From contig MU008166.1 of the NCBI GenBank assembly GCA_010909165.1, positions 1 to 64,000 on the forward strand: a stretch of DNA of 64,000 bases, in the 5' to 3' direction. The position numbers and the translations under genes were made by a program. Below are positions 35,661 to 47,228 of this stretch, piece after piece. The stretch comes from Anthoceros angustus (lineage: Eukaryota; Streptophyta; Anthocerotopsida; Anthocerotales; Anthocerotaceae). Every line of letters begins with the position of its first letter. Position 1 is the first letter of the stretch. The notes beneath the pieces are model-generated. The model was not told the origin of the DNA. It saw only the letters and a program-made list of their open reading frames with translations, and ran no database searches.

Positions 35661-38600
35661 TCTGTGTCACGTCGAGCTCTTGCAGTTCCCAGCAGGGTGG
35701 TCATCTCGGCACATTGCTTGTCATCGGCTTGCCCTCCGTGCTCAGCCTCCACGTCCTCATCCGCCTCCAGGTCTGTCTCATCGCGGGGGCTACGACGCTC
35801 ATACAAGGTGCCCAGCAGGCGAGGTGCCAGCACCTGTTGTGGGGGAGGCATGTTTCAGGTTGTGAGCAGTGCGTCGCGGGGCGAGGCGGGAGGCCCGCCC
35901 GTGGTGACGGAGAAGGAGAAGGAGGTGGAGGTCTCGGCACCTGCAGCTGAGGCGGTAGGAGAGCCGTCTCCCGTCGGGCTCACCAGACCATTCACTCGTT
36001 CGTTCCCCGAGGTGAGCCGGATTGCTGGTGGGCGGTGCTCTGCATGGAGTAGTAGTAAGTAATTTTGGACTTACCGAGGCTCTGGGTCTGCAGGTGGTGG
36101 TTGGCATTAAGTCTCTTGATGCAACCGAGTGGAAGGGGGATGTGCTGGCTCTCGGGGTTTTTGAAGGGGAGCTTGAGACCGAGGAGGGGGGTGCATTCAA
36201 GAACAGTGCGTTGCAGAAGCTGGATGGATTTCTGGGCGGAGTCTTAACTGATCTCGCGAAGGAGGAAGATTTGTCCGGCAAGGCTGGTTCGTCTGCGTTT
36301 GTAAGGCTCTCAGGCTATGGGTTCAAGAAAGTCGGGCTAGTTGGGCTGGGGAAGCTGGAAGATGCCAAGACTTCCACGTGGAAAGGATTTGGAGAGGCTA
36401 TTGCTTCTGTGACCAAGACCAAGGCCTCAGTGGCTGCTGCTATCCCTTCTGCCAAGGAGTTCTCGGAGGATGTGCAGGTTGCTGCTGCAGGAGCTATTGT
36501 GTCAGGTAGGTTTGTGTAGCTCACCTGGCTTGGAGGAGGCAGCTTGTTGGTTGCAAAAACGTTGCTATAACGTGGGTGTGCTGGGTCTGAGCAGGATTGC
36601 TTCTGGAGCAGTTCAAGGATACCAGATTCAAGACGGAGTCCAAGGATCCTCCTGCCATTACGCTGGATATTCTTGGTGGTGGGGATGAGAAGGCTTTTGC
36701 GCATAAGTTGCTGCAGGTAACGAGCTCGGCCAATGGTGTGGTGCTGGCTAAGCAGCTGGTGAATGCGCCAGCAAATGTCTTAACTCCTGGTATGTGCTGC
36801 TTTCTATGTCCGACATGATCCTGCTAAGAGTGCATTTCAATACCTTTCCTACCCCGTTTGCTTGTGGCTGAATCCCCAATTGCGTTTGGACCTTCCAGCG
36901 GTACTTGCAGAGGAAGCCAAGAAGATTGGTGCGGCACATCCTGACGTGTTGACAGTTAAAATCTTGGATGAAGAAGAATGCACCAAGTTGAAAATGGGTG
37001 CATATCTGGGGGTCGCTGCTGGTTCTGAAAACCCTCCTGCTTTCATCCACATACAGTACAAGCCGGAAGGAGCTGTCCATACTAAGTTAGCGATTGTTGG
37101 GAAAGGTTTGACATTTGACAGGTGGGCACCTTTCGTTGCTAGATGGTCCGCTTGTCTTAATATTTTGTGTAATTCTGCACTCCAACTGATTGCTGATTGC
37201 CTTTATGTTTAGTGGTGGCTACAACCTGAAGACTGGGCCAGGCTCATTGATTGAGCTCATGAAGTTTGACATGGGCGGTGCAGCTGCTGCACTAGGGGCT
37301 GCCAAGGCCATCGCAAGCATCCATCCTCCTGGTGTTGAGGTGAGGATTTGACTAGCATCATGATGTGCTCTTTGCCATGCACATTCCTGTTGTGATAACC
37401 GCATTTACTTCTGTTGATGTGCACCTGCAGGTTAATTTTATTGTTGCTGCATGTGAGAACATGATAAGTGGTAAGGGGATGAGACCAGGTGACATACTGA
37501 CTGCATCAAATGGCAAGACTATTGAGGTAAATGATTCAGAACGTGAGAGTTTGTTTGTGTGTTTCCTGGTGAACACACTCTTATTGTGCTTTTACCTTGC
37601 TTTTCAGGTAAACAACACAGATGCTGAGGGTCGTCTGACGTTGGCTGATGCTCTTGTATATGCCACCGGTTTAGGAGTTGACAAGGTGTGCTATCATTCT
37701 GCAGTTGGAAATCTTATTCGTTGTTGTGGTCAGCCTTCTTCTCACTGTCAAAGTGATTTTTCCTGTTTTATATGGTAGTCCTTTGACGGTGGCTCAACTG
37801 TCCATGCAATCCTCAGGTGGTTGATCTTGCTACGCTGACAGGGGCCTGCATTGTAGCTCTTGGTAGCAGTGTTGGAGGTATCCAGAAAAAGTTACTTTGC
37901 TGCATCATGTTCTGTAATGTGTCAGTAACTGTGGACTTTTCTGATACTGTTCTCTGGATCATGCAGGGTTGTTCACAAAGCACGATGAACTTGCAGAGGA
38001 GCTAGTTACAGCATCTAAAGTAGCTGGAGAGAAGTTCTGGAGACTGCCAATGGAAGAGAGTTACTGGGAGGGCATGAAGTCTAACATTGCTGACATGGTT
38101 AATACAGGAGGACGGTATGGTGGATCAATAACTGCTGCCCTCTTCTTGAGCCAGGTGCCGCGGACTCTCCCTCTGGTGGTTTGATCTGTTCGATTGACTA
38201 GTAGGGAAGCTGCTGGAAAGTTGTGGGATGACGTATGGTTTGGTTCTGGATTGAAAATCTAGATTTCACGTCCGATGAAGTTTGTGTGGAATTATTGGCT
38301 TGGGATTCTGTCTTGCCGTAACTTTTCTGTGCTGTGATGATACCACGTGTTTCGGACTAGAGTTTCTGATCTGATTATCAGATCTGACGATACCCCTTGG
38401 CTGTCTGAGCCAGAAAAGTTAGGAAGCTGCTGGAAAGTTGTGGGGTGATGTATGGTTTGGTTCTGCATTGAAAATTCGGAGTTTGTGTCCGATGACGAAC
38501 TCTGCATGGAATTACTGGCTTGGGATTCTGTCGTGCTGAAACTTTTCTTTGCTGTGACAATACCAAGTGTTTCGGACTAGAGATTCTGATCTGATTATGA

Positions 38601-39087
38601 GATCTGAGGATACCCCTTGGCTGTCTGAGCCGGGAAAGTTGGGAAGCTTCTGGAAAGTGGTGGGACGGGGTATGGTTTGGTTCTGGATTGCAAGTCCAGA
38701 GTTCGTGTCTGATTATGAACTTTGCATGTGGAATTATTGGCTTGGGATTCTGTCTTGCTGAAACTTTCTTGTGCTGTGATGATACCAACTGTTTTGGACT
38801 AGAGTTTCTGATCTGATTATCAGCAGATCTGACGATACCCCTTGGCTGTCTGAGCAAAGCTGCCTTATAACTTGGCTGTCTGGACCTTGACTAGATGACT
38901 GTTAGGCTGGATTGTGCTCATCTCGGTGTATTTGCTCTCGATGCAGTTTGTGGACAAGGACATTCCTTGGGCCCATTTGGACATTGCGGGGCCAGTGTGG
39001 AACGACAAGAAAGGCGGGGGCACAGGTTTTGCTGTCGCCACCCTTGTGGAATGGATTGTCAAGCATTCATCGCCACCTAGAAGCTGA
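35628..39087 (+). CDS. LAP: Leucine aminopeptidase (M17 family), probably plastid-targeted
   Basis: Removes N-terminal residues, classically leucine, from peptides; plant M17 enzymes are two-metal hexamers in plastid or cytosol. Ten exons join in frame: 35628-36011, 36094-36505, 36595-36789, 36899-37121, 37213-37339, 37431-37526, 37608-37685, 37817-37877, 37967-38154 and 38947-39087, giving 634 residues. The first ~125 residues are Ser/Arg/Ala-rich and transit-peptide-like. The N-terminal domain starts at [15 protein letters not shown]. Catalytic parts are [11 protein letters not shown] (Lys399, Asp404) and the M17 signature NTDAEGRL (482-489, Arg488). The protein ends [13 protein letters not shown]. 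All borders are GT/AG. Intron 9 (792 bp) carries a ~220-bp tandem repeat. The first ATG lies inside the fading edge of the upstream repeat array, and an in-frame ATG at 35532 lies wholly within repeat sequence, so the true start needs transcript data. Confidence 0.93.
38205..38865 (+). repeat. About 220-bp tandem repeat, three copies, in aminopeptidase intron 9
   Basis: Three diverged copies of a block that includes CTGGAAAGT(T/G)GTGG, TTGGCTTGGGATTCTGTC and GATACCCCTTGGCTGTCTGAGC. The last landmark is near 38388, 38610 and 38834. The repeat fills most of the only long intron of the gene. Confidence 0.85.
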
Positions 39088-39561
39088 GACTGGACAGCCA
39101 TGTGGCGGGAAACTTGCGTTCCGTAATGCTATGTGGGTGAGGATGCAGGTGGGTCCTGCCCGTTATCACCTGCAAGTCCCATTGTCATCAACATTCCGCT
39201 GAGAGAATTTTGTGCTGGTTGGCAGGTGATATGATGGGTTTCGTTCAAAGCGAATGAACTGTACATACAGTCTGATCGTAGGCCTGTTTTTTGTCTCCAA
39301 CACGGGTCGCACTTGCGGCTGCTCTTCCCACCGTTGTCCGTCAGTAGATTCTTGCAAAGCAAGCTCAGATTGTATACAACTCGTCACGAAATGTAATGTG
39401 GTTCCTTCTGGGACTCTCTGTTACTTGATCATGTTCCCATGTTTGTGTAAACTGTAACGTCACGGTGTGATACTCCACGTCACAACTGAGATACAACTGA
39501 GCTGACATTCCTACGCTATTGAAGGAAATCCACTCCTGTAACACTTGTTGGCGTTTGCGCT
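39088..39561. other. Spacer between aminopeptidase and thioredoxin-fold gene
   Basis: 474 bases presumed to hold the aminopeptidase 3' UTR and the next gene's promoter. I see no further gene or repeat. Confidence 0.5.
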
Positions 39562-41739
39562 ATGGCTACGTCGTTGTGTTCCCAGGTTGCTTGCCATGCC
39601 ACCTCCTTGGGAAGCCTCAGCATATCCCTCAACGGCGGCAGACGCACCGCGCAAGCCACCACCAGGAAGATGCATAGAACTGGTGTCCGAGCAGAGATAG
39701 TCTCGGACACTGAGGTAGGAGAAGATGCACCAGGGTCGTCCTCCTCGTCAGAATCACCTCCCGCGCCGTCAACCTCTGCCCCGGCCTACAAGATTCCGCA
39801 GCCAAGGAGGTTCTATGTGAGGCCAGACAAGTTCCTAGACATGGCAGGCGGGGCTTTGAGCTTCCCTTTCCGACTAGGGACTGGGGTGTTTGCCAGCGGG
39901 TGAGCTCTTGTGTTGATTGAGCTGAGCTTGCACGGTTACTGAGACACCCATCTCTCCTTCTCCGGGGCTGAAATTTCCCAACAATTGAAGGAAACTTCGG
40001 CCCCCATTTTGGCAGGTACCAACCAAAGTTTGTTCCGAAGGCAGAGGTTCCACCTGACACCTACTCAATGGTGGAACTTGCAGGTAATGTCATGCTCTGC
40101 AAGTATATCGGGCTTGGAGTGAGCATACGCCTGAATGAGATTTCTGAGCTGTTGATAGGAGCTTACAGATGTGTGTCCTGTGATGGTTGCCACACAGGTT
40201 ACAAGCTCATCGAGTCATCAAATCTAGGTGATCGACCTGAGAAACCAATTGAGATCTACGAGTTTGAAGGGTCTGTTTCCCCACATTTTTGCTGTCTGCT
40301 GTAGAACACATCAACCCTGGTTATGAAGAGTAACATACCATAGTGTGGTCTGCGCAGATGCCCCTTCTGCCGGAAGGTGAGTCCATGGACGGGCACCAAT
40401 CAGAGGCGCACTTTCTCACGTTTTTGCTCCTCACTTGGCTATGAAGCCATGATGAAAGTTCAGCCAATATGTCTGCTGACCGTGATGTCATGCAGGTGAG
40501 GGAAATCGTATCTATTTTGGATCTTGATGTGCTTTACTATCCTTGTCCTAAGGATGGGCCTACATTTCGGCCCAAGGCGATCAAGCTGGGGGGCAAGAAG
40601 CAATTCCCCTACATGGTAGTAGATTTTGGCGTCTGTTTGCTTCTGTAACCAGTGCGAGATTCAAAGTCTTCACATGTCACGGTTTTTTCCTCTCGTCCTC
40701 TGTTAAGAGTGTCACCAAGTGTTACTATCTCTGCTTCTTTTAGGTGGATCCCAACAGCGGGATGTCTATGTACGAATCCGATGACATCATAAAGTATCTG
40801 GTAGCGAAATACGGTGAGTGCACCCCCGATCCTTCCAGTCTCTGTTCACAGCATGCCGGTTGTTGGCTTGCAAACTGATATGCAGTTCGTGTGAACAACG
40901 TTTTCCAGGTGATGGGAATGTCCCTCGAATGCTTTCTTTGGGCCTGTTCACAGTAAGCAGCTCTATATTCCAAACTTTAAGAGCTGCGGTCCTATGGAAC
41001 CTGTGTCAAAGCTAAACGTGGGCGTTTGTGGCAGACTCTGACAGCAGGCTTTGCCATGATCGGGAGAGCTGGAAAGGTATTCTTGTACCAGCAGCAATAT
41101 CCCGTGGTGGTGGCAGCTCTTTCACGTTCATCATGCTTCATACACTCTCTCGTGGTTCGCAGGGCTCCAAGTACACACCAGCCAAAACAGCAGCCGCACC
41201 TCTCGAGTTGTGGGCTTATGAGGTAAACACCTGATAACTCCCTCCTTCGAATGAGAGAGAGAGAGAGAGAGCATCTATCACAACGAACCGTGACTTTGGC
41301 CTGCAGGGCTCTCCGTTCTGCAAAATCGTGAGGGAGGCACTCGTGGAGCTTGAACTGCCCCACGTACAGCACAGGTACATCACTCACCCAAACACCAGAA
41401 AGATGTTGATGCAACCACTTTCCAAACCATCATCTCTCTTCCATTTCCCAACTATCATGTCCTGAGACAGATTTCACTGTCAAATTCACAGCACTCCCCG
41501 AGGAAGCTTCAGGCGCTCTCAACTTCTCCAAAAGACCGGCACTTTCCAGGTACGAGACACCTCTGTGCTTTCTAAGCCAGATAGCGGATAGAATAGCATT
41601 TCTACTAAAACTGGCTGTCTTTCCATTTCTGCCCCAGGTCCCATATCTCGAGGACCCCAACACCGGCGTGAAGATGTTTGAAAGCGCTGAGATCGTGGAT
41701 TACCTCCGCGCCGAATATGCCCTTCCAGCCGCATCTTAG
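39562..41739 (+). CDS. Plastid-type protein with two thioredoxin-fold (GST N-terminal-like) domains
   Basis: Resembles the plant/cyanobacterial family of tandem GST-N/glutaredoxin-like proteins; its biochemical role is poorly defined and redox or glutathione chemistry is inference. Twelve exons join in frame: 39562-39899, 40016-40083, 40198-40270, 40358-40376, 40496-40615, 40744-40813, 40909-40952, 41035-41076, 41163-41222, 41307-41374, 41492-41549 and 41638-41739, giving 353 residues. Residues 1-70 are Ser/Thr/Arg-rich and look like a transit peptide. Domain 1 has a CPFC redox motif (161-164) followed by a Pro loop (FPYMVDPNSG) and YESDDIIKYL. Domain 2 has SPFC (280-283), again a Pro loop (VPYLEDPNTG) and FESAEIVDYLRAEY. 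The resolving Cys motif of domain 1 sits in a 19-nt microexon. Intron 9 contains a (GA)n run at about 41253-41272. Confidence 0.9.
41253..41272 (+). repeat. (GA)n microsatellite
   Basis: About ten GA dinucleotides within intron 9 of the thioredoxin-fold gene. Confidence 0.9.
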
Positions 41740-42567
41740 CAGCACGTCTGTTGTATTCCATGTAGTGTACACACGGCCATGATGTAATGCCAAACTCTCC
41801 TGTTCCACAAGCTCTGTCCTTATCCTCCCCAGCTGCTGGTCGTCCCCGAACCCAAGATTGAACTCACAGTCTTTTGTCCTCCTTGTCGAGCAATCAGCAG
41901 CTTGCCTCGTAATGCTGCCCGTAATCATGTTCGTAATCCTGCCTTCAGCTTGATAACGAACAGGCGGGAATCAGAATCCTGTCTGTCCATTTGACGACTG
42001 CAAGTGGGCCATTTCCGGCACTACCGGGGATCGCAGACAATGTAAGCCTGGCGGCCCGGCGGCCGCGCCCAACGGTATAGTTGTACTTGCTATCCAGAGC
42101 CTCAAATTCCGTGGATATGCTCCTGCCGAGACGTCCCTGAACTGTGGATCCCGCTCACGTCGCGCAAAAATGGGAGGAATCGAGACTCGACGATCCGGGA
42201 TCCGCCTTGCCAAGCAGGCGGGTGGCTCGCCGCGCCACCTGCGGGCCACACAACTGCCCCTCCCGGGCCCGCAGAGCCGAGCTCGGCTCGCCTACAAGAG
42301 CAGCCGCGAGATGCACGCCCGGGAGTTTCATCTCCAACGAAGAACTTGCATTCTGCAATGACTGCTGCAATACGGGTTCAACCTACGCTTGTCGCTGTCG
42401 CTGCTGTTGCTGCCGCTGCCTGTGCCCATGCAGGAATGGCGTAGGGTAAAGCAAGCGTTATGATAGCGGATTGTGTCTGGTGGAGCTTGGAATTGGTAGC
42501 GAATTGTGTCCTGTGGAACGCTTGAAATCGGGAATTGGAAGGGGGAGGGAAGTATTCTGCGCTGAAG
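41740..42567 (+). promoter_or_regulatory. Spacer carrying the PHT1 promoter region
   Basis: 828 bases between the thioredoxin-fold gene's stop and the PHT1 start codon. The right half (42000-42400) is GC-rich. No second gene is visible; short frames are not supported. A GNATATNC site lies at 42113-42120. Confidence 0.5.
42113..42120 (+). promoter_or_regulatory. Candidate P1BS (PHR1-binding) site, GGATATGC
   Basis: Matches GNATATNC, the palindromic consensus bound by PHR1-type phosphate-starvation regulators in plants, 448 bp upstream of a phosphate transporter start codon. An 8-mer with six fixed bases occurs by chance about once per 4 kb, so the position, not the match alone, gives it weight. 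Confidence 0.4.
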
Positions 42568-44340
42568 ATGGTGGGAACGCACAGGGTACTCCAGGCCCTG
42601 GACTCGGCCAGGACGCAATGGTACCACTTCACCACCATCCTCATAGCGGGCATGGGCTTCTTCACAGACGCGTATGACCTATTCTGCATCTCCACGGTGT
42701 CTCGCCTCCTGGGCCGGCTGTACTACTACGATCCGGAGGCGGGGACCCCGGGGGTTCTCCCAGCGAACGTCTCCGCGGCCGTGAACAGCGTTGCCCTCTG
42801 CGGGACTCTCGCCGGGCAGCTCTACTTCGGCTGGCTCGGTGACAAGATGGGGAGAAAGCGGGTGTACGGCATCACGCTCCTGCTCATGATCTTCTCCTCC
42901 CTCGGCTCGAGCCTGTCCTGGGGCCACTCGGCCAAGGCCGTGATGTGGTCTCTCTGCTTCTGGCGCTTCTGGCTGGGGTTCGGGATCGGCGGGGACTACC
43001 CGCTGTCGGCCACCATCATGTCGGAGTACGCAAACAAAGCCACCCGCGGGGCCTTCATCGCGGCCGTGTTTGCCATGCAGGGGGTTGGGATCGTCGCGGC
43101 CGCGTGCGTGGCGATCGTGGTGTCATCGGCATACCGGAGAGCATACCCTTCCCCGAGCTTCGACCAAAATCAAGTGCTTTCCACCCCGCCCGAGGCAGAC
43201 TACGTGTGGCGGATCGTGTTCGGGCTCGGGGCCATCCCGGCCGCGCTCACCTTCTACTACCGGATGAAGATGCCGGAGACGGCGCGGTACACGGCCCTGG
43301 TGGAGGGAAACCTAAGGCAGGCGGCGGCGGACATGGCGAAGGTTCTGGATGTGAACTTCCCGGAAGCGGAGATGCCGGACGATGATCAGCTGGACGCGAT
43401 GCGGATGGAGCAGTTTCACCGCCGGCTGCAGATCGCTGCTTCCGGCGGGAGGTACGGGATCAACAGCAGGGAATTCTTGCGGCGGCATGGGCTGGAGCTC
43501 TTAGGGTGTTGCTCTTCTTGGTTCCTGCTCGACGTTGCGTTCTACAGCCAGAACCTGTTCCAGAAGGAAGTGTTCTCGGCCGTGGGATGGCTCCCGCGGG
43601 CAGGCACCATGAGCGCGCTGGAGGAGGTGTTCCGGATCAGCAAGGCCCAGGCCGTGATTGCCCTAGTGTCCACCGTGCCGGGGTACTGGTGCACGGTGGC
43701 CACCGTCGAGAAGCTCGGGCGGAAGGTGATCCAGCTGCTCGGGTTCTTCATGATGACGCTCTTCATGTTCCTCATCACGCTCAACTACGACGAGCTCACC
43801 TGCGGGAGCACCGGGGTCGGCTCGGCGTCTGAGAGATCCACGTGCGGGGGGAGCAGCGCTGCCTTCCTCTTCCTCTACTCGCTCACCTTCTTCTTCGCCA
43901 ATTTCGGGCCGAATGCAACTACTTTCATCATCCCGGCCGAGCTATTCCCCGCGCGGCTGCGGTCCACTTGCCACGGCATCTCCGCCGCGTCGGGCAAGCT
44001 CGGGGCCATCGTTGGCTCCTTCGGATTCCTGTACGCCAGCCAGCAGAAGGACAAGCCTCAACCTGGCTTCCCGCGCGGGATCGGGATCAAGAATGCGCTG
44101 CTGCTGCTGGCCGTCACCAACACCGTCGGCCTCCTCTGTACCATCTTCTTCGTCCCCGAGACCAAGGGCAAGTCCTTGGAGGAGCTCTCCGGCGAGGCCG
44201 AGCTCATGGACGTCAGCAAGGCTACCGTCGTGCCCGTGCCCGTGCCCGCTGACCTTAATTTTCCCGTCCCAACCATCTCTGTCCAAAGACGGGCTCACGA
44301 CGGCCATTTCCAGACACACGACGGCCATCTCCAGATCTAG
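42568..44340 (+). CDS. PHT1: PHT1-family high-affinity phosphate:proton symporter
   Basis: Imports inorganic phosphate across the plasma membrane with protons. A single uninterrupted reading frame of 590 residues begins at ATG 42568 ([22 protein letters not shown]), matching the family's usual N-terminus; codons upstream lack an ATG. It shows 12-segment major-facilitator layout, with FFTDAYDLF in helix 1, [11 protein letters not shown] in the loop after helix 2, and the family signature [13 protein letters not shown] at 141-153. Also present are [22 protein letters not shown] before the central cytoplasmic loop, [33 protein letters not shown]-type helix and [14 protein letters not shown], then [17 protein letters not shown]. 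Length is slightly above the usual 520-550 because of a C-terminal tail with short duplicated words ([12 protein letters not shown]). A single exon is common in PHT1 genes. Function assignment is strong; isoform number cannot be given. Confidence 0.96.
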   Translation: MVGTHRVLQALDSARTQWYHFTTILIAGMGFFTDAYDLFCISTVSRLLGRLYYYDPEAGTPGVLPANVSAAVNSVALCGTLAGQLYFGWLGDKMGRKRVYGITLLLMIFSSLGSSLSWGHSAKAVMWSLCFWRFWLGFGIGGDYPLSATIMSEYANKATRGAFIAAVFAMQGVGIVAAACVAIVVSSAYRRAYPSPSFDQNQVLSTPPEADYVWRIVFGLGAIPAALTFYYRMKMPETARYTALVEGNLRQAAADMAKVLDVNFPEAEMPDDDQLDAMRMEQFHRRLQIAASGGRYGINSREFLRRHGLELLGCCSSWFLLDVAFYSQNLFQKEVFSAVGWLPRAGTMSALEEVFRISKAQAVIALVSTVPGYWCTVATVEKLGRKVIQLLGFFMMTLFMFLITLNYDELTCGSTGVGSASERSTCGGSSAAFLFLYSLTFFFANFGPNATTFIIPAELFPARLRSTCHGISAASGKLGAIVGSFGFLYASQQKDKPQPGFPRGIGIKNALLLLAVTNTVGLLCTIFFVPETKGKSLEELSGEAELMDVSKATVVPVPVPADLNFPVPTISVQRRAHDGHFQTHDGHLQI

Positions 44341-46232
44341 CCCTTACTTATGTGTATGGTTATGCTCACCGTTACCTTGCCTCTGTGTACCATATCAAAT
44401 CTGCATGGGTATGTATGCTGCTTATTTCTCACCCAAGAGACGGTACGAGAAATATGGAATACCGAAGTCGTCACGGGGCAGGTTGTGTGTCACAGGTTTG
44501 TCCAGTATTCTACATTCAGATGCCGAGGCATCTTCAAAGATTCTTTCATCATACACGGGCCACATCATCGCACGACGGGCCGCAGGCGGCAGAAATCTTT
44601 TCGTCTCGCAACTTTGCGCTCTGGTGTTCTGATGTCGTCATCTAGTTTTATTCTGCCATTTAGGGTTTTTGTGATAAACACATGTTTAGGGTTGCCTGGA
44701 CCACACATGGACATATATGTCGGACATGTCTCGTCCCCGCGCGAAGGCCCCCAATGTGCGCATGTAACACGTTCAAGAGTGTGTTTCCCTCTCACCTTCG
44801 CGCGATGCCCGGACGTTCGCATGGTACATGTTCAAGAGTGTGTTTTCCCCACCGTGCATCTGGTTTGCATGCCAAACAAGCTGGCCAACCAAGATAATGC
44901 ATGAGGATGCAAACCGTGCAAAGGTTCCTCCCTCTCTCAACTTCTCCAATGAAACCGAACTCGAGTGCGTGAAGAAAAGCCGTTCAGAGTTGGTAGGACA
45001 TTTCTCAAGGTGCTTCACAGTTCCCTGATCAAGGTCATCGAACATTACTTCTACACGAAGTTTTTGTACAAGAAGATTGTGCAAGGACACAGCATTCTAC
45101 AATTCAACCTCCAAGAACCTACACATGCATGTCAAGTCCTAACAAAGAGCATCCATACACTGGATGAGCATGATACCACCCCACGACATTTTCCAGCCCC
45201 CCCTACCTGCCCACACAACCAAGCCAATCCCTTAGTCAGCCGTGCTAGTACGCCATAGTGAAGACAAGACAGACTGATGCTGGAGATCTGCATGTCCATC
45301 ACCTCCTCCATGAAGCCCAATGCAAAGCTCCATAGCCTGCCAAATTGCCTCACACCATCTGTGACCTAATGTCACATGGACACACTTCTTGCCTGAAGCC
45401 GTGGTACTAACTGCCACTGTCCGAGGTAGAGAAAATAGATGGGCATTTGCTTAGTGGCCTGCAAGTACTCCATATACTCACAAGCATGACATTAGTCCAG
45501 GTTCGCCCACGATCAAGGACTCCCTACCTACACAAGCAGCAACACCAAGTGTAGTGAATTTGTGCTACGCCTTAGACACATCCATATACAAAGGAGTCAT
45601 TGTGAATGGTAGTGGTGAGTGGAATGCAATCATAGCCCACCTCTGCAGCCATCCACCTCTTTGTCCCTTGCTATGCAACCATCATCATGGATCTGGGCTG
45701 TGGTGCACCAGGTGTGAGGGACTTGCGGCCCAGCCAGGTGTGAGGGACTTGCGGCCCAGCTTTGAGGCTCTTCGGGGAGTGAGCAGGGTGTAGGATGTAG
45801 AGAAGTCTTTTGTGTGCTTCACCATGAGGTGGGAGCGGTGGCCATGTGGAATTCTTATTTGTGTCGAATTGAGGCATGAGCATAGTGATGGCTTTGTTTT
45901 GGGTCGAATGTATGGTCTCAATTCGTGAAGTAATCCTCTCATGAAGACTCCATTCGTGAAGCAATCTGGCTTTGCAGTCGTGGGAGGCTTAGATGGCACT
46001 CCAGGCTATATGCCTCAAAGACCTGGTGACGGTTTGTTGACGGCATTCTGACGGCCACATGGGTGCTTGCAAGGATGTGCAAAGGGTGCTTGCGAGGATG
46101 TGCGAGAGCCAATGTTTGACAACCCTAAGAAAGAAAACCATGTGTATCGCACCCTAAAAGGAATTTAGACACACCTTCTGATGACATCGGTACATGGGGG
46201 CAGCACCCCCGGATGATGTCGGCAATTGTGTC

Positions 46233-46278
46233 ACATAAGAAGTTTTCCTGCCATATGCAGTGGGAAAACTTCTTATGT
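46233..46278. repeat. Perfect 16-bp inverted repeat with 14-bp loop
   Basis: ACATAAGAAGTTTTCC (46233-46248) and GGAAAACTTCTTATGT (46263-46278) form a perfect stem. It could be a transposon relic or a transcribed hairpin; nothing decides between these. Confidence 0.85.
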
Positions 46279-46546
46279 CACCCTCAATAAAAACCCTTGG
46301 TGGCTCGTGACGACCTCGGTATTTCATAAAGAAAACCCAATGAGGGAAAAGAATATTTCTTTATTTTTTGAATATACATACATATTCTGTCTCACAAGAA
46401 GACAAAAGTAGCATGCCGTGTATGCCAACTTAGGGTTTAAGCATTTGAGCAAGCCAATCTATTTAGGGCTTAGAAAAGCTAGTTTGCTTATTAAGGCTCA
46501 AGAAAAGTTAAAGGCTGAAAAGAAGTTCAAGACTCAAGAACGCAAT

Positions 46547-46636
46547 TGCTTAGAGATGAGGTAAAGCCTCTTTAAGTGCTTAGAGATGAGGTAAAGCCTC
46601 TTTAAGTGCTTAGAGATGAGGTAAAGCCTCTTTAAG
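46547..46636 (+). repeat. Three perfect 30-bp tandem repeats
   Basis: TGCTTAGAGATGAGGTAAAG followed by CCTCTTTAAG occurs three times head to tail without mismatch, indicating recent slippage or duplication. Confidence 0.95.
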
Positions 46637-46899
46637 ACGACGAGGCTAGCCTTAAAGAGTTATTTCCTAGCACTTCCTTCACACTCATGTTGGGAAGTGC
46701 ATGGCTTTGGCTGTGAAAGGCTGTGTAAGGCTCCGTGGCTTTGAGAAGGAGATCGAGAGGGGACAGCTAAGTACCAAAGCTAGGTGCATACATGGCCAGG
46801 ACTCTCTAATCTCTTTTGTACTCCTCCCACCTTGAAACTTATTTGGGGGAGGAATGATGCTTTCCTCATAGGAAGATTCCTCCTCTTGCTCCTCGCTCG

Positions 46900-47228
46900 T
46901 GGAAGAAGAGGAAGATTCCTGCTCTTGCTCCTAGTTCATCTCTTCTTCCACAAGCTTTTCCAAGGCCTTCTCAAGTGCTTCCTTCATACTTTTTTGTAAA
47001 GTTTTTTCAACTTCCCTTTTGTGAGGAAGATTTTCCTCAAGGTGGAGCATTGAGCCTTTGCCGTTCTAATTGATGGTAGTTCAAGATGTGCCTCTTGCAT
47101 CACTGTATCTAAGGCAAGAGCCTTCTCTCTTTTCCGTTTTGTCATCTGTGCACTACCTTGATTAGGTGGATCAGCCATCTCTAGCTAAGCAACAACCTAA
47201 GACGTTGCAACCTTAAGCTCCGATATCA
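46900..47228 (-). mobile_element. Decayed LTR retroelement 5' end (primer site and gag start)
   Basis: On the minus strand TGATATCGGAGC (47228-47217) matches 10 of 12 bases of the tRNA-iMet primer site and is followed by TTAAGGTT, as in many plant elements, directly after a CA. Downstream, ATG at 47178 opens a 64-codon Lys/Glu-rich frame beginning MADPPNQGSAQMTKRKREKA, then a stop and further Glu/Ser-rich sequence. This arrangement suggests an LTR end plus gag start; no RT is seen, and the assignment is tentative. Confidence 0.4.

Noticed and set aside
42679-44632. Several long open frames on both strands over the phosphate transporter, including frames of 128-239 codons
   Set aside because: They are out-of-frame shadows of a single GC-rich gene whose own frame is uninterrupted and matches the PHT1 family throughout.
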